Shown here: positions 8,835 through 18,715 of the stretch, one piece after another
How positions within the stretch are numbered: position 1 is the first letter of the stretch
How the letters are laid out: every line of letters begins with the position of its first letter
NCBI RefSeq assembly: GCF_024807845.1
Contig: NZ_JANUEQ010000001.1
Coordinates: forward strand, 496,001 to 560,000
Length of the DNA: 64,000 bases
Direction: 5' to 3'
DNA from: Klebsiella sp. BIGb0407
Lineage (GTDB): Bacteria > Pseudomonadota > Gammaproteobacteria > Enterobacterales > Enterobacteriaceae
Notes under the pieces: model-generated
Seen by the model: only the letters and a program-made list of their open reading frames with translations
Told to the model about the DNA's origin: nothing
Database searches by the model: none
Made by a program: the position numbers and the translations under genes

Positions 8835-10010
8835 TTATAATCCCTTACGATACTGAATAAAACCTGATTGCGTCGCAACACGGTCATACAGTGCCTGTGC
8901 CCGCGTATTATTTTCATGGGTGTGCCAGTACAGCCGGCTGCAGTTATCTGCCATTGCCTGAATGCGTACCGCCTCAATCAGTGCCCGGGCTACGCCCTTA
9001 CCTCTGGCATCTGGTGCAGTAAACAAGTCTTCTAAATAGCAATAATAGGTCGCAGACCAGCTGCTACGATGGTATACAAAATGCGTGAAGCCAAGCATGA
9101 TGCCTTTCTCATCAAAAGCCGCCATACCCTTTATGAGTTCGGAAGGATCAAGCAGACGTTCCCAGGTTAAAGTACTCAGAGAAGCAGGTAAATCGGACTC
9201 ATAGAAGGTCAGATAACCCTGCCATAATCCCTGCCATTGCAGGAGGTCTCCGGCATTCAGTAACCGCACAGTCAAGTGGCCGGCGAGTGCAGTCGGGGCT
9301 CCCGGGGTATCACGGAGTTTTGACAGGCTGACTTTTTGAATCCCGTGCGCCATATTGTCCGCGGCAAGCCAGGCCTCAAACCCTGCTTTTATGCGCGGCC
9401 ATTCGTCGGCAATAATCGAAAACCAGGCGGTATCCCGGGTTCGTTGTTTGTAGATGACGGCATTACGGAACAGGCCTTCATAACGGAATCCTAGACGCAA
9501 AGCCGCCCGACGCGAAGGTGCATTCAGACTGTCGCACTTCCACTCATAACGACGGTAGCCCAGGGTTTCGAATGCATACTTCATCAGTAAAAAATGGGCT
9601 TCAGTCGCCTGGACTGAACGTTGCAGTAGAGGTGAAAACACCACCCATCCTTCCTCAATAGTGCCACTCTTGTGGTCAATACGCATCAATGAGAGCGTTC
9701 CTGTCGCCTGACCACTGTCATTATCAACCACGGCAAAATGGAAAGGATCCTGACAACCCGCTGCCTGATTCAGATAATCGATAAAATCATCACGCGTACT
9801 AAAAGGACCGATACTCAGGTAAGTCCAGCCGCTGTTATCAGGCGCCTGCTGCCAGGCTTCCCAGAGCGCATTGCCATGACGGGCGACATCGAGAGCTTCC
9901 AGTCGACAATAGCGCCCTTCAAGTGTTATGCGCTGTGGCAATCCGCAGGGCTGCCAGTTCGGCAGCGGCAGGCCAATGGGTTGCTGAAATTCATTGATAA
10001 TAAGTGACAA
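8835..10010 (-). CDS. Tandem GNAT acetyltransferase (two GNAT domains fused)
   Basis: 391 residues with two acetyltransferase domains. Residues about 1-215 are RimJ/RimL-like (TLEGRYCRLEAL, GTLSLMRIDHKSGTIEEGWV, RRYEWKCDSLNAPSRRAALR, LGFRYEGLFRN). Residues about 240-391 form a second, compact GNAT domain with the acetyl-CoA loop FTAPDARGKGVARALI and the tail TRAQALYDRVATQSGFIQYR. Each half resembles a complete stand-alone enzyme, so this looks like a gene fusion rather than a frame-read artefact. Substrate is unknown. It starts 10 bp after the stop of the LysR gene on the same strand and is probably co-transcribed with it. Confidence 0.85.
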   Translation of the reverse strand: MSLIINEFQQPIGLPLPNWQPCGLPQRITLEGRYCRLEALDVARHGNALWEAWQQAPDNSGWTYLSIGPFSTRDDFIDYLNQAAGCQDPFHFAVVDNDSGQATGTLSLMRIDHKSGTIEEGWVVFSPLLQRSVQATEAHFLLMKYAFETLGYRRYEWKCDSLNAPSRRAALRLGFRYEGLFRNAVIYKQRTRDTAWFSIIADEWPRIKAGFEAWLAADNMAHGIQKVSLSKLRDTPGAPTALAGHLTVRLLNAGDLLQWQGLWQGYLTFYESDLPASLSTLTWERLLDPSELIKGMAAFDEKGIMLGFTHFVYHRSSWSATYYCYLEDLFTAPDARGKGVARALIEAVRIQAMADNCSRLYWHTHENNTRAQALYDRVATQSGFIQYRKGL

Positions 10011-10019
10011 TGTAACCTC

Positions 10020-10955
10020 CTATATTTTTTTGGAGAGAACCGGACAGGTCTTCGGCAGCAGTTGCAGATTAGCGGGATAGTCATCCGGAGCACAGGCTTT
10101 CAGATGATGATAAAGCAGCTGGCTATTTTTATGTGTGAAGGTTCCTTTCTGGCAGACAAAATAGTAACTCTCTCCGGTCGCTATCGCCTCGGGAAACGGC
10201 AGGGCTAACATACCGCTGTGAATAGCATTCAGACTGAGCAATAAATCACCGACCGACACACCATACCCACTAATCGCCGCCAGGTTGCCCTGCTCAAGGG
10301 TATCAAACAAGATACCACGGGTAATATCCAGTCCGGGGAAACGCCCACTCTCTTTTAACCAGCGCCGCCAGTCTCTGCCATCGGGTGAAGGATGGATCAG
10401 TTCGCAGGCAGATAAGTCCCGTTGTGCCTGTTTTACCATTCCGGGGGAACAAACGGGTATCAGCCACTCATCAAACAGATGATGGCTTTCGGTACCATCA
10501 CCAAACTGTCCTGAGCCCAGTAAAATGGCGCAGTCATAAGGTTCTTTGGCAAAATCGACCTTGTCTGTATCCATCCAGACACTGGTGACCCGAACCTTCT
10601 GTGTTGAGTCTGACTCACGAAAGGAGCGTAATACGTTTAATAACCAGCTTAAAGTCAGTGTCGAGGGAGCTTTCAGCCGTATTTCCCGTTGATGACTACG
10701 GAATGCATCACAGGCCTGTTCCAGCTGAGAGAACCCCTCCTCAAGCTGAGCCGCCAGTCTCCTCCCTGCCTGAGTAATTTCAACCTTCGGCCCCATACGT
10801 ACGAATAGCTCACAGTCAAACCACTGTTCCAGTGTACGAATATGCCGGCTGATAGCACCCGGAGTCACATTGAGTAATATCGCTGTTTTGCTGAATGAGC
10901 CCATGCGAGCGGCAGATTCAAATGCTCTCAGCGCATATAGAGGAGGAAGCGACAT
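10020..10955 (-). CDS. LysR-family regulator (GcvA-like)
   Basis: 311 residues. The N-terminal winged helix-turn-helix begins MSLPPLYALRAFESAARMGS and continues AILLNVTPGAISRHIRTLE, the GcvA/AmpR-type subgroup. The substrate-binding domain follows (KAPSTLTLSWLL, HPSPDGRDWRRW). It is divergent from a LysE-type exporter (112 bp gap) and upstream of the tandem-GNAT gene. The layout suggests control of export and/or acetylation of an amino acid or toxic metabolite; this is inference from arrangement. Confidence 0.85.
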   Translation of the reverse strand: MSLPPLYALRAFESAARMGSFSKTAILLNVTPGAISRHIRTLEQWFDCELFVRMGPKVEITQAGRRLAAQLEEGFSQLEQACDAFRSHQREIRLKAPSTLTLSWLLNVLRSFRESDSTQKVRVTSVWMDTDKVDFAKEPYDCAILLGSGQFGDGTESHHLFDEWLIPVCSPGMVKQAQRDLSACELIHPSPDGRDWRRWLKESGRFPGLDITRGILFDTLEQGNLAAISGYGVSVGDLLLSLNAIHSGMLALPFPEAIATGESYYFVCQKGTFTHKNSQLLYHHLKACAPDDYPANLQLLPKTCPVLSKKI

Positions 10956-11067
10956 GGCAGAGACTCCTTGTTGAGTTTAACTCACATTGAAACGCAGTTT
11001 TATCCGTTTTTCAACTGGCTCTGATGGCGTAATAATTTGTCGCTGATTTAATACAGGAACAGACTGA

Positions 11068-11691
11068 ATGAATATCCCGCTGTTAAGCACCTACACCCTG
11101 GCAGTATTACTGTTGATTATGACACCGGGGCCAGTAGTGGCCCTGGTGACGAGCGTCGCAACCCGCGCCGGAAGTCGCCGGGCATTTTCAACCCTGATAG
11201 GCACAAATGCAGCGTCGTTAGTTTTGATGGGCATCGCTATTTTGATGTTAACCGGTGTGATGTCACTCAGTGAGTTGAGTCTGGCGTTACTGGGTATTCC
11301 CGGATCGCTGTATATCGGCTATATCGCACAGCAAGGAATTGTCTCTCCGGTAAGTACCACCGAGCAATCGTTAACAACATCAAGAAAAGGCGTCTGGGGA
11401 GGTTTTATTACCGGATTATCAAATCCAAAAGATATCCTATTTTTTCTCGCTTTTTTTCCGCAGTTTATTCCGGTGACCGCCAGTTTCAGTGCCAGCGTAC
11501 TGTTACTGGCACTGGTCTGGATAGTACTGGATTTTGCTGTACTCTCTTTTTATATTCTGGCCATTAAACGCTGGGTCAGACACCAACATCAACGGGCAAT
11601 CTCACTGTTATCCTCCTGGATACTGCTGATGATTGCCTGTGCGGGTGGCATCTATAACGGCTGGGCTATTTTCAGAGCACTGACGAGTTAA
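11068..11691 (+). CDS. LysE/RhtB-family exporter
   Basis: 207 residues with about six hydrophobic helices and the family signature near the N-terminus (LLIMTPGPVVALVTSVATRA) plus GGFITGLSNPKDILFFLAFF. This family exports amino acids or homoserine-lactone-like compounds. It is divergent from the LysR gene, the standard layout for a regulator controlling its exporter. It overlaps the 3' end of ydcY tail-to-tail by four bases. Confidence 0.9.
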   Translation: MNIPLLSTYTLAVLLLIMTPGPVVALVTSVATRAGSRRAFSTLIGTNAASLVLMGIAILMLTGVMSLSELSLALLGIPGSLYIGYIAQQGIVSPVSTTEQSLTTSRKGVWGGFITGLSNPKDILFFLAFFPQFIPVTASFSASVLLLALVWIVLDFAVLSFYILAIKRWVRHQHQRAISLLSSWILLMIACAGGIYNGWAIFRALTS

Positions 11692-11933
11692 AGGATCTCA
11701 CCACCTTTGGTCAGCTGTTCACGCCGGGTGTCTTCCTCTTCCTGGTGAGAGCGTTGATGCCCATGTCCTTTTTGCGCGATGGCAATACGCAGTCGCTGCT
11801 GCTGAGCATAGCGATCCTCGCGGGTGAGATCCTGGTCATCGCTGAGAGCAATCAGTAAGGTATTCATTTCAACAATAATATGACGTTCGAGGGTTTCATC
11901 AACCTGCTGAATAATGTCATCCAGATGTGCCAT
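11688..11933 (-). CDS. ydcY: YdcY family small protein (DUF2526)
   Basis: 81 residues; resembles E. coli YdcY (77 residues), with the shared core EMNTLLIALSDDQDLTREDR and the C-terminal REQLTKGGEIL. Function is unknown. It is rich in charged residues, has no membrane segment and is probably cytosolic. AGGAGT lies just upstream of the ATG on this strand. It is convergent with the LysE gene. Confidence 0.8.
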   Translation of the reverse strand: MAHLDDIIQQVDETLERHIIVEMNTLLIALSDDQDLTREDRYAQQQRLRIAIAQKGHGHQRSHQEEEDTRREQLTKGGEIL

Positions 11934-12012
11934 GGTTTACTCCTTATTAAAATCTACCGTCATTATATACCCAAAATAGCCTGAGCTGACGGCTATCCAC
12001 CAGCCTGAAACC

Positions 12013-12137
12013 TATACCAAAATAATTCGAGTTGCAGGCAGGCGGCAAGTGAGAGAATCCCGATGAGCTTACAAGGATAAGTGATTCGGGTGAACGAATG
12101 CAGCCAACGCACAGGCAACTTGAAGTATGACGGTATA
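12013..12137. repeat. ERIC element (enterobacterial repetitive intergenic consensus)
   Basis: A 125-bp imperfect palindrome bounded by TATACC (12013-12018) and GGTATA (12132-12137). Inside are the known ERIC blocks: AATTCGAGTTGCAGGCAGG at the left, GAATCCCGATGAGCTTAC and AAGTGATTCGGGTGAACG at the centre, and GCAACTTGAAGTATGACGG at the right. A short remnant of ERIC ends (TACCGTCAT at 11955-11963 and TATACCCAAAATA from 11966) lies just upstream. The whole 347-bp gap between ydcY and srfA (11934-12280) holds this repeat plus about 140 bp that should carry the srfA promoter, which I could not pinpoint. Confidence 0.88.
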
Positions 12138-12280
12138 TTCTCATGACCTTTATCCTGTTCAATAGCCTGAGAATTCATCTATTTCATCATCTCTTTAGCC
12201 GTTTGACTTAAGGAAGAATCAATAAAATAGACATATTGAAGATAGCGCTCAATCGCGCTTTCAAAAGCAGGATGAATAAA

Positions 12281-13600
12281 GTGATAAACTCATTATTGCG
12301 CAGCGGATGCCCGGATGACTTTCTGACTCTGGGGGAAAATGGTCAGGCAGTATTCGACTCTGCCTGGCAAATCCGCGAAACCTTGCGTTTGCGCAACCAG
12401 CAGGCAATCGCAGATGCCCTGGCCATTCCACAAATCAATGACAGCGGGAGCCGTATTGACTGGTATGCGCCTAATCCTGGACAAGTAACCAGCTGGGCGG
12501 CAGCCAGTGAGGAACAACGCGTTAGCGCCTTGCGCTATCTTGAACATTGTCAGACAAACCTGAAGTTGCTGAGCAGCCAGTGCCTGCGCAGTGAAAAAAC
12601 CGCACTGCAACTGTTTGGTTCACTGCTGACGAAAGTATTACAGTTCCCGGCAAGCCAGTATATCTATCTGATTAATGATAAACCGGTCATCACATTCTGG
12701 GGATTTATTAATCAGAACGAAACTATCCGGGAAAACAGCCTGTCCTGTCTGCAGGCCCAAAGCCCGCTTGAGCCGTTAACGGTAGCAACCTCACGAGTGA
12801 TTGAGCCTCCTGTAGTTAACGAAACAGTAAGCGAAAAAGTAAGCGATCCTGCGTATTCCCAAATACCCGATCTGACTATTTACTCGGCTGATACTGAACC
12901 GACTACTGAACCTGTTATCGCACCGGTGGAGAAAATAACGCCCCGCTCATACCGCCGCTGGTTATCCGCAGCAGGTATTCTCGCCTTATTGCTAGCCCTG
13001 GCTGGCGGCAGCTATTTGATACCGCGATTACAGTCAGAAGAAGAAACTGAAGTCGCAAGTGACCTGAGCAAACCGCAGGTAACTGAATCCGTCGAACAGA
13101 AACCAGTACCTGTCGCAGAGATCCCCGCGAGTACTTTACCTCTGATACTGGCAACCGTAATACCACCAGTCGTGGTTGAAATCCCAGTCCCTGAAGCCCC
13201 GTCACAACCGATAACCAAAGGGGCGCTTGTGCTTCCGGCAGATGAATTAAAAATGGGATCAACCAAATTCCTCAACGGTTCATGGCAGGTTCGCATTCAG
13301 TTTAGCGACCCTATCGCGGGTAAACCTCCGACCTTACGTTACCGAATTAGTAATAATAAAGGTACCGTACGCCTTTCCAATAGTGACAACGTCACCTGTT
13401 CAGCCCAGGTCTATTCCGGACTTCATCAGTCGGGTGTATTAATGATCAAGAGCCGCGGTAATGCTCGTTGTGATGACGGAACACGTCATGTTTTACCAGA
13501 AATATCCTGTAAAGCAGGCATCAACGGCGTGGCGGAATGTACCGGTCGCTACGAAGGTGACAACCAGGTTCCGGTCACCTTTCAAAAAGTGAGTAATTAA
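12281..13600 (+). CDS. srfA: SrfA family protein
   Basis: 439 residues from a GTG at 12281, placed eight bases after AGGA. This start aligns the N-terminus (MINSLLRSGCPDDFLTLGEN) with that recalled for SrfA proteins; a longer frame opens at TTG 12236 and an ATG sits at 12272. The first part (about 1-150) is soluble. A linker rich in Pro, Thr and Glu leads to one transmembrane helix (AAGILALLLALAGGSYLI) near residue 230, then a second Pro/Val-rich linker and a C-terminal domain with several cysteines, likely periplasmic. Function is unknown; srf genes were named in Salmonella as SsrB-regulated factors. First gene of a tight three-gene operon. Confidence 0.85.
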   Translation: MINSLLRSGCPDDFLTLGENGQAVFDSAWQIRETLRLRNQQAIADALAIPQINDSGSRIDWYAPNPGQVTSWAAASEEQRVSALRYLEHCQTNLKLLSSQCLRSEKTALQLFGSLLTKVLQFPASQYIYLINDKPVITFWGFINQNETIRENSLSCLQAQSPLEPLTVATSRVIEPPVVNETVSEKVSDPAYSQIPDLTIYSADTEPTTEPVIAPVEKITPRSYRRWLSAAGILALLLALAGGSYLIPRLQSEEETEVASDLSKPQVTESVEQKPVPVAEIPASTLPLILATVIPPVVVEIPVPEAPSQPITKGALVLPADELKMGSTKFLNGSWQVRIQFSDPIAGKPPTLRYRISNNKGTVRLSNSDNVTCSAQVYSGLHQSGVLMIKSRGNARCDDGTRHVLPEISCKAGINGVAECTGRYEGDNQVPVTFQKVSN

Positions 13601-13602
13601 TT

Positions 13603-16575
13603 ATGCTGGCCACTCTGTTTAACTATAAATCTGATGTGACGCTGATTGAAAATAGTGGCATTCAGTTTCTCGATTTCGGGCTAACCCCCCAGTGGCAGGA
13701 TACCCGCGCCGGACGTTTCGTTCGCCAGACAGCAAATGGCCCACTTTTGCGGGTTAACTATGATGTTATTCCCGGAAAGTTCAGCCTTCCCGGTGAGAAA
13801 GGTAGTGCTCCGGAAGTGGTTAAACCCGAAACCACGCTTTCACTGACGCATTCGTTACAAGTGCTGAATAACGTCTGGTTACCCTTACCTTTTTTGCGTA
13901 TTAATGCTTCGCATATGTTTACCGGCGGGCCGGATAACTGGGCACGAGTCCAGGTGTGTTCTCTCGCGGAACCGGATAATGCCGGTAATACCGTCCGGGT
14001 GACGATTGCTCTCGATACCAGAATAGCGACATCGACACAGGACGGTCCATCCCTGGCGCCGGATGTCAGTGATATCGGTAACGGAACCCGCTTCGCGCTG
14101 GCCTGGCGGGATGACAGTCTGAACGATTTTCTCGATAACACCTGGGTTGATGGCTGGTTACGGGAAATCTTCTGTCATTTTTACCGCGATAACGCCGCAA
14201 TGGACGATAGCACTCTGGCTCGCGCGCTGAAATTATTTGAATATCAGGGGCATTATCTCAATATTCTGGAGATGATCGGGACACAGCTCGCGATACCCGA
14301 GGTTAAAATTGTCACAGCCACGCTGCATGCAGAAGCGATCCCCGTGGATTTGGTGCTTGATGTTGGCAACACCCATACCTGTGGCATTCTGATTGAAGAT
14401 CATGGTGCAGAAAACGACGGTCTGCGTCAGACCTCTGAGCTACAAATCCGCTCTCTGGGGGAGCCACACCGGATAAATCCGCCGATGTTCACCAGCCGCC
14501 TCGAGTTCAGTGAAGCCCGATTCGGTAAACAGCACTGTTCACTGGAAAGCGGCCGTCATGATGCCTTTATCTGGCCTTCTATTGTCCGTGTTGGTGATGA
14601 AGCTCATCGCCTCGCTTGTCAGCGTCTGGGTACCGAAGGTGAAAGTGGTATTTCCAGCCCACGTCGTTATTTATGGGATACCAGCCCGGCACAACAGAAC
14701 TGGCGTTTCAGTCAGCTCAATGCCAGAACCCAGCGTGAACCTCAGGCTACAGCCTTACCGCTGATGTCATTAATGAATGACGATGGCCAGCCGCTTTACA
14801 CCTTACCGATTGAAGAAAGGCTTCCGGTATTCTCCGCACAATACAGCCGTAGCTCGCTGATGACCCTGATGTTGTGTGAACTGCTGGCACAAGCCTTAAT
14901 GCAAATTAATAGCGTCGGTTCCAGGCAAAATATGAATCACCCTACTGCGCCGCGCCATTTACGTAATCTTATCCTGACCCTGCCTTCAGCGATGCCGAAA
15001 CCTGAGCGTGAATTATTCCGACTCAGAATGCAGGAGGCGGTGGGTCTGGTATGGAAAGCGCTGGACTGGCACCCTGTCGATGATGATTTTAACGCAGACC
15101 TTGCCCACAAGCAGAGCAAGCGCCCGATCCCACAAGTTCAGATGGAATGGGATGAAGCAACCTGCGGTCAGCTGGTGTGGCTGTATCATGAAGCTATCAT
15201 CAATTATGCCGGACAGACTGGACAATTTTTTGAAACACTTGCACGTGCCGACAGGCTCAATAACGAAGCGCCTGAATCGGGTAAAACTCTACGTGTTGCC
15301 TCGGTGGATATTGGCGGTGGCACGACCGATATGGCGATTGTTCAGTACCAGTTGGATGAAGGCCGCGGGCGTAATGTGAAAATAACCCCACGGCTACTGT
15401 TCCGCGAAGGTTTTAAAGTAGCTGGCGATGATGTTCTGTTGGATGTTATTCAGCATAGCGTCCTGCCATCACTGCAAAATACGATGCAACGGGCAGGCGT
15501 GGCTGATGCCCCCGGATTAATGAGCCTGCTGTTTGGCGAAGCCACCCGCCAGGAAACGCAGGCTGTTCTGCGTCAGCAAACAACACTCCAGTTATTCATT
15601 CCGCTGGGACATGCCATTTTATCGTTCTGGGAAAAATACGGGGAAGAAACTCCGGATGCTATTCTGGAAAGTACGTTTGGTGAGCTGTTAACACAGCCGC
15701 TGACTGAAAATGTTCTCAATTATATCCAGCAGGCTGTACAGCAGGCCCAGGGTACCAGCACAACGCCATTCGATATTCTGAAGGTCCCGCTACAGGCGGA
15801 TATCACTCAGCTCAAAGAGGCATTAGTCAGCGGGAAGTTTTCTTTAACCTCGCCACTTCAATCACTGTGTGAAGTTATCAATCTCTACTGCTGTGATGTC
15901 CTGTTAATTACCGGACGTTCTGGTGCATTACCGGGTATTCAGGATCAGTTGCGCCATCTCCAGCCGGTGCCGGTCAACCGTATGGTCTGGCTGGATAACT
16001 ACCAGACGCAGCCCGGCTGTCCGTTTACCGATACCGATGCGCGCGGTAACCCGAAATCAACCGCCGCCGTCGGCGCAATGCTTTATAGCCTGGCCAGTGA
16101 TTTACGTCTGCCGCACTTTAATTTTAAGGCTGCCGATATTCAGGCATATTCCACGGTCCGCTACCTTGGCGTACTTGAGGATACCCATCGCCTGCGTGAT
16201 GAAAACGTCTGGTATCGTGATATCGATCTGGACGCAGCTGAGGGAGAACTTCCTTCTGAGCTTCACTTCCCGTTACGGGGCAATGCTCGCCTGGGCTTCC
16301 GACAACTGGACAATACGCGCTGGCCAGCGACCTCGTTATATACCTTAGCCATTAACTCACCGCATCTGGCTAAAGCAGTCGCCGGTGATAATGTCCTGAA
16401 TGTGTCCCTGAAACAGACCCGTGATGCCGAGTCTTTCGCTCTCGCCAAAGCCTGGCTGTCTGATGGCACAGCAGTTCCGCTGGAACAATTGAGCTTTAAA
16501 CTGAATACACTCGCCGATGGCGATCACGGTGCGATGCACTACTGGATTGACAATGGGAGCGTGTATCGCAAATGA
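13603..16575 (+). CDS. srfB: SrfB family protein, Hsp70/actin-like ATPase fold
   Basis: 990 residues, starting two bases after srfA stops. Three nucleotide-binding motifs of the actin/Hsp70/sugar-kinase superfamily are visible: phosphate-1 (LVLDVGNTHTCGILIEDHG, about residue 250), phosphate-2 (ASVDIGGGTTDMAIVQY, about 565) and adenosine (LLITGRSGALPGIQ, about 766). The region before residue 240 and the last 150 residues are outside this core. No signal peptide or membrane helix is apparent, so it is probably cytosolic and may associate with the membrane through SrfA. ATP binding is inferred from motifs; biological role is not established. Confidence 0.88.
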   Translation: MLATLFNYKSDVTLIENSGIQFLDFGLTPQWQDTRAGRFVRQTANGPLLRVNYDVIPGKFSLPGEKGSAPEVVKPETTLSLTHSLQVLNNVWLPLPFLRINASHMFTGGPDNWARVQVCSLAEPDNAGNTVRVTIALDTRIATSTQDGPSLAPDVSDIGNGTRFALAWRDDSLNDFLDNTWVDGWLREIFCHFYRDNAAMDDSTLARALKLFEYQGHYLNILEMIGTQLAIPEVKIVTATLHAEAIPVDLVLDVGNTHTCGILIEDHGAENDGLRQTSELQIRSLGEPHRINPPMFTSRLEFSEARFGKQHCSLESGRHDAFIWPSIVRVGDEAHRLACQRLGTEGESGISSPRRYLWDTSPAQQNWRFSQLNARTQREPQATALPLMSLMNDDGQPLYTLPIEERLPVFSAQYSRSSLMTLMLCELLAQALMQINSVGSRQNMNHPTAPRHLRNLILTLPSAMPKPERELFRLRMQEAVGLVWKALDWHPVDDDFNADLAHKQSKRPIPQVQMEWDEATCGQLVWLYHEAIINYAGQTGQFFETLARADRLNNEAPESGKTLRVASVDIGGGTTDMAIVQYQLDEGRGRNVKITPRLLFREGFKVAGDDVLLDVIQHSVLPSLQNTMQRAGVADAPGLMSLLFGEATRQETQAVLRQQTTLQLFIPLGHAILSFWEKYGEETPDAILESTFGELLTQPLTENVLNYIQQAVQQAQGTSTTPFDILKVPLQADITQLKEALVSGKFSLTSPLQSLCEVINLYCCDVLLITGRSGALPGIQDQLRHLQPVPVNRMVWLDNYQTQPGCPFTDTDARGNPKSTAAVGAMLYSLASDLRLPHFNFKAADIQAYSTVRYLGVLEDTHRLRDENVWYRDIDLDAAEGELPSELHFPLRGNARLGFRQLDNTRWPATSLYTLAINSPHLAKAVAGDNVLNVSLKQTRDAESFALAKAWLSDGTAVPLEQLSFKLNTLADGDHGAMHYWIDNGSVYRK

Positions 16576-18707
16576 ACCCAACGATAAACACCCTTAACTC
16601 ACTGACTGACTGGGTCGCACAAGCCCGATCCGTAAGCACTCAGGTCGATCATCAGGCTGACAGTTTGATGGTTAACTTGCAACGGATAAAATCACGCGCC
16701 CGTCGTGTTAATGCCCTACACCAACAGCCGATTACCCTGGGTTTTTATGGCCATGCTCAGGCAGGTAAAAACAACTTACTGGCTGCGTTACAACGCCCGG
16801 CTAATGAGCGGATAGAGATTACGCTGGGTGATAAGACGTTCGATTATCTGACGCATATTAATCCAGGCAATATTGCGCCCTCAATGGCTGTGCGTTTTAG
16901 TCAGACACCGTCTGTTGAAATTCCACAGTATCCACTACGGCTGGCATTACTCAGTGAATGCGAACTGGTTTATCAGTTTATCAAAGATTGTCAGCAAAAT
17001 TCTGCCGTGCGCGCGCTGACGCCCAGTTTTATATCCCAGCGATTAAGCGAGCTGGAAACACGATGCCAGGCCGATATTATCAGCGCTGATTATGAGGACG
17101 ATATCGCCCTGGTACTACAAGAATACCGGCGTTTACAGCCGCGCCGTGCCAGGTTCAGTGAAACCCTGGAAGTCCGGATAAGTGCACTTGCTCCACGACT
17201 GAGTCTGAATGACCGGGCAGAACTCTATTCACTGCTCTGGAACGAAGACCGTCATTTAACACAAACCTGGTTGCGTCTCGCACTGTTGCTGGAACAACTC
17301 GGCCACCCTCATCAGGTTCTTGCGCCAGCAAGCCTGGTAGTGGACAGTTTTATGTTACCTGTCGAAGGTTTTTTAACGCCCGCCAACCCTCATAGCCACT
17401 ATCAGTCAAATGATGTGCAGGTCTGTTCTCTGGTAAAAGGTGTTGCTCTGCCACCGCTCAGTGTCAGTCAGCAAGACCTGGCACGCGTCTGTGCTGAAGT
17501 GATCCTGACGCCAAAATCAGACACCCTGCTCTCCCGTGTTGATTTACTGGATATTCCGGCACACCAGCTTGACTTATACACACACCGTCTGCAAGTGGAT
17601 ATTTTACTGGTTTGCAATGCCGTGACCCACGTAGGCGAGATCCAGACGACAGCTGAAAGGCTGAATCGCTGGATAGACAGTACACAAGCGCCCGGTAACG
17701 ACAGTATGCCCGGGTTAATTTGGGCCATTACTTCAGCCGATTCACGCTTTAAAAGCGGGGTGAATCTGGATGAAGGGGTTCAACGCCGCGTGGGTGCCGC
17801 GCGTACTCGCTGGGGTACCTTGCAGGCGCAGGATAGCCGGAATTTGCACTTACTGCGTGACTGGCTACAAGGAGCCCTGACGCCCGAGCGCAAAGTTCAG
17901 CGCCTGACAGGTTTAAACCAGGCGTTAGAAAAACAGACCCGAAGTTTATTCCGCAGCCTCACCGAGGTACATCAACTCACACCCGAACAACAGCGTCAGC
18001 AGGCTGAAACTCTGGTACGGACGTTACAGACCCAGGTTCTGCAGCTGGGATCCTTGCTATCTTGTCTGGTACCTTCGCGTGAAGCATTGAATCAATGCTG
18101 GTTACAAACTTATCAGCAAGAACAGGCCAGACCAGGAAGTCTTGAACTGAAAATTGATTTATTCGCCGATGAGAGCCTTGATGAGGTAGCAGATTCTGCA
18201 CAGGGGTCTTACAGTAAAGCGATTTATCATCTGTGGATCAATCATCTGCGCACCCCGTTACAACAAGCTGAAACCAGCCTGTCGTCCTCACTGGAGCCTG
18301 CGCAGTGGCACATTTTGTGTGAAATATTGATTATCGCCAGCTACCGACTTGGACTACCGGCACTGCTGGAAAGCGTCAGCGCCGAACCGAACCGGGAACT
18401 TGCCGTGGCGCGCAGCCATAGTGCACTGGGCGATTTTGTTGCCTGGCTTGGTTATGCGGGTACACCCCACAATCAGCGCCCGTTAAGCCGCGTGAATAAG
18501 CAACAGGCCATTTTCACACCCGTAAGCCACCTGGATATTAATCAGCGCCTGAGCAAACTGGGTGAACAACCCCAGAGAACCAACGTCAGCTATGCCTATG
18601 ACTGGCTGGTGGCGCTGTATACCCGGGGGAGTGAAAACAGCGGCTATCAGGCCCCAAACAGCCTGAGTGAGCAGCAACACCAGAAGCTGTTAAAGTTACT
18701 GGCTTAA
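16572..18707 (+). CDS. srfC: SrfC family protein, P-loop GTPase-like
   Basis: 711 residues; its ATG overlaps the srfB stop by four bases (ATGA), indicating translational coupling. Residues about 56-70 read GFYGHAQAGKNNLLAAL, a Walker-A-like loop in which the usual Ser/Thr after GK is Asn. A later LLSRVDLLDIPAH may correspond to a switch II/Walker B region, and LIWAITSADSRF to a guanine-recognition strand; these assignments are tentative. The remainder is helix-rich, resembling large dynamin-like or TRAFAC NTPases in length only. It ends the srf operon and a clear terminator follows. Confidence 0.85.
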   Translation: MNPTINTLNSLTDWVAQARSVSTQVDHQADSLMVNLQRIKSRARRVNALHQQPITLGFYGHAQAGKNNLLAALQRPANERIEITLGDKTFDYLTHINPGNIAPSMAVRFSQTPSVEIPQYPLRLALLSECELVYQFIKDCQQNSAVRALTPSFISQRLSELETRCQADIISADYEDDIALVLQEYRRLQPRRARFSETLEVRISALAPRLSLNDRAELYSLLWNEDRHLTQTWLRLALLLEQLGHPHQVLAPASLVVDSFMLPVEGFLTPANPHSHYQSNDVQVCSLVKGVALPPLSVSQQDLARVCAEVILTPKSDTLLSRVDLLDIPAHQLDLYTHRLQVDILLVCNAVTHVGEIQTTAERLNRWIDSTQAPGNDSMPGLIWAITSADSRFKSGVNLDEGVQRRVGAARTRWGTLQAQDSRNLHLLRDWLQGALTPERKVQRLTGLNQALEKQTRSLFRSLTEVHQLTPEQQRQQAETLVRTLQTQVLQLGSLLSCLVPSREALNQCWLQTYQQEQARPGSLELKIDLFADESLDEVADSAQGSYSKAIYHLWINHLRTPLQQAETSLSSSLEPAQWHILCEILIIASYRLGLPALLESVSAEPNRELAVARSHSALGDFVAWLGYAGTPHNQRPLSRVNKQQAIFTPVSHLDINQRLSKLGEQPQRTNVSYAYDWLVALYTRGSENSGYQAPNSLSEQQHQKLLKLLA

Positions 18708-18715
18708 CGTTACCT

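Noticed and set aside
11947..12178. Two overlapping minus-strand ORFs
   Set aside because: They lie in the ERIC element and its flank; open frames through the palindrome are expected by chance.
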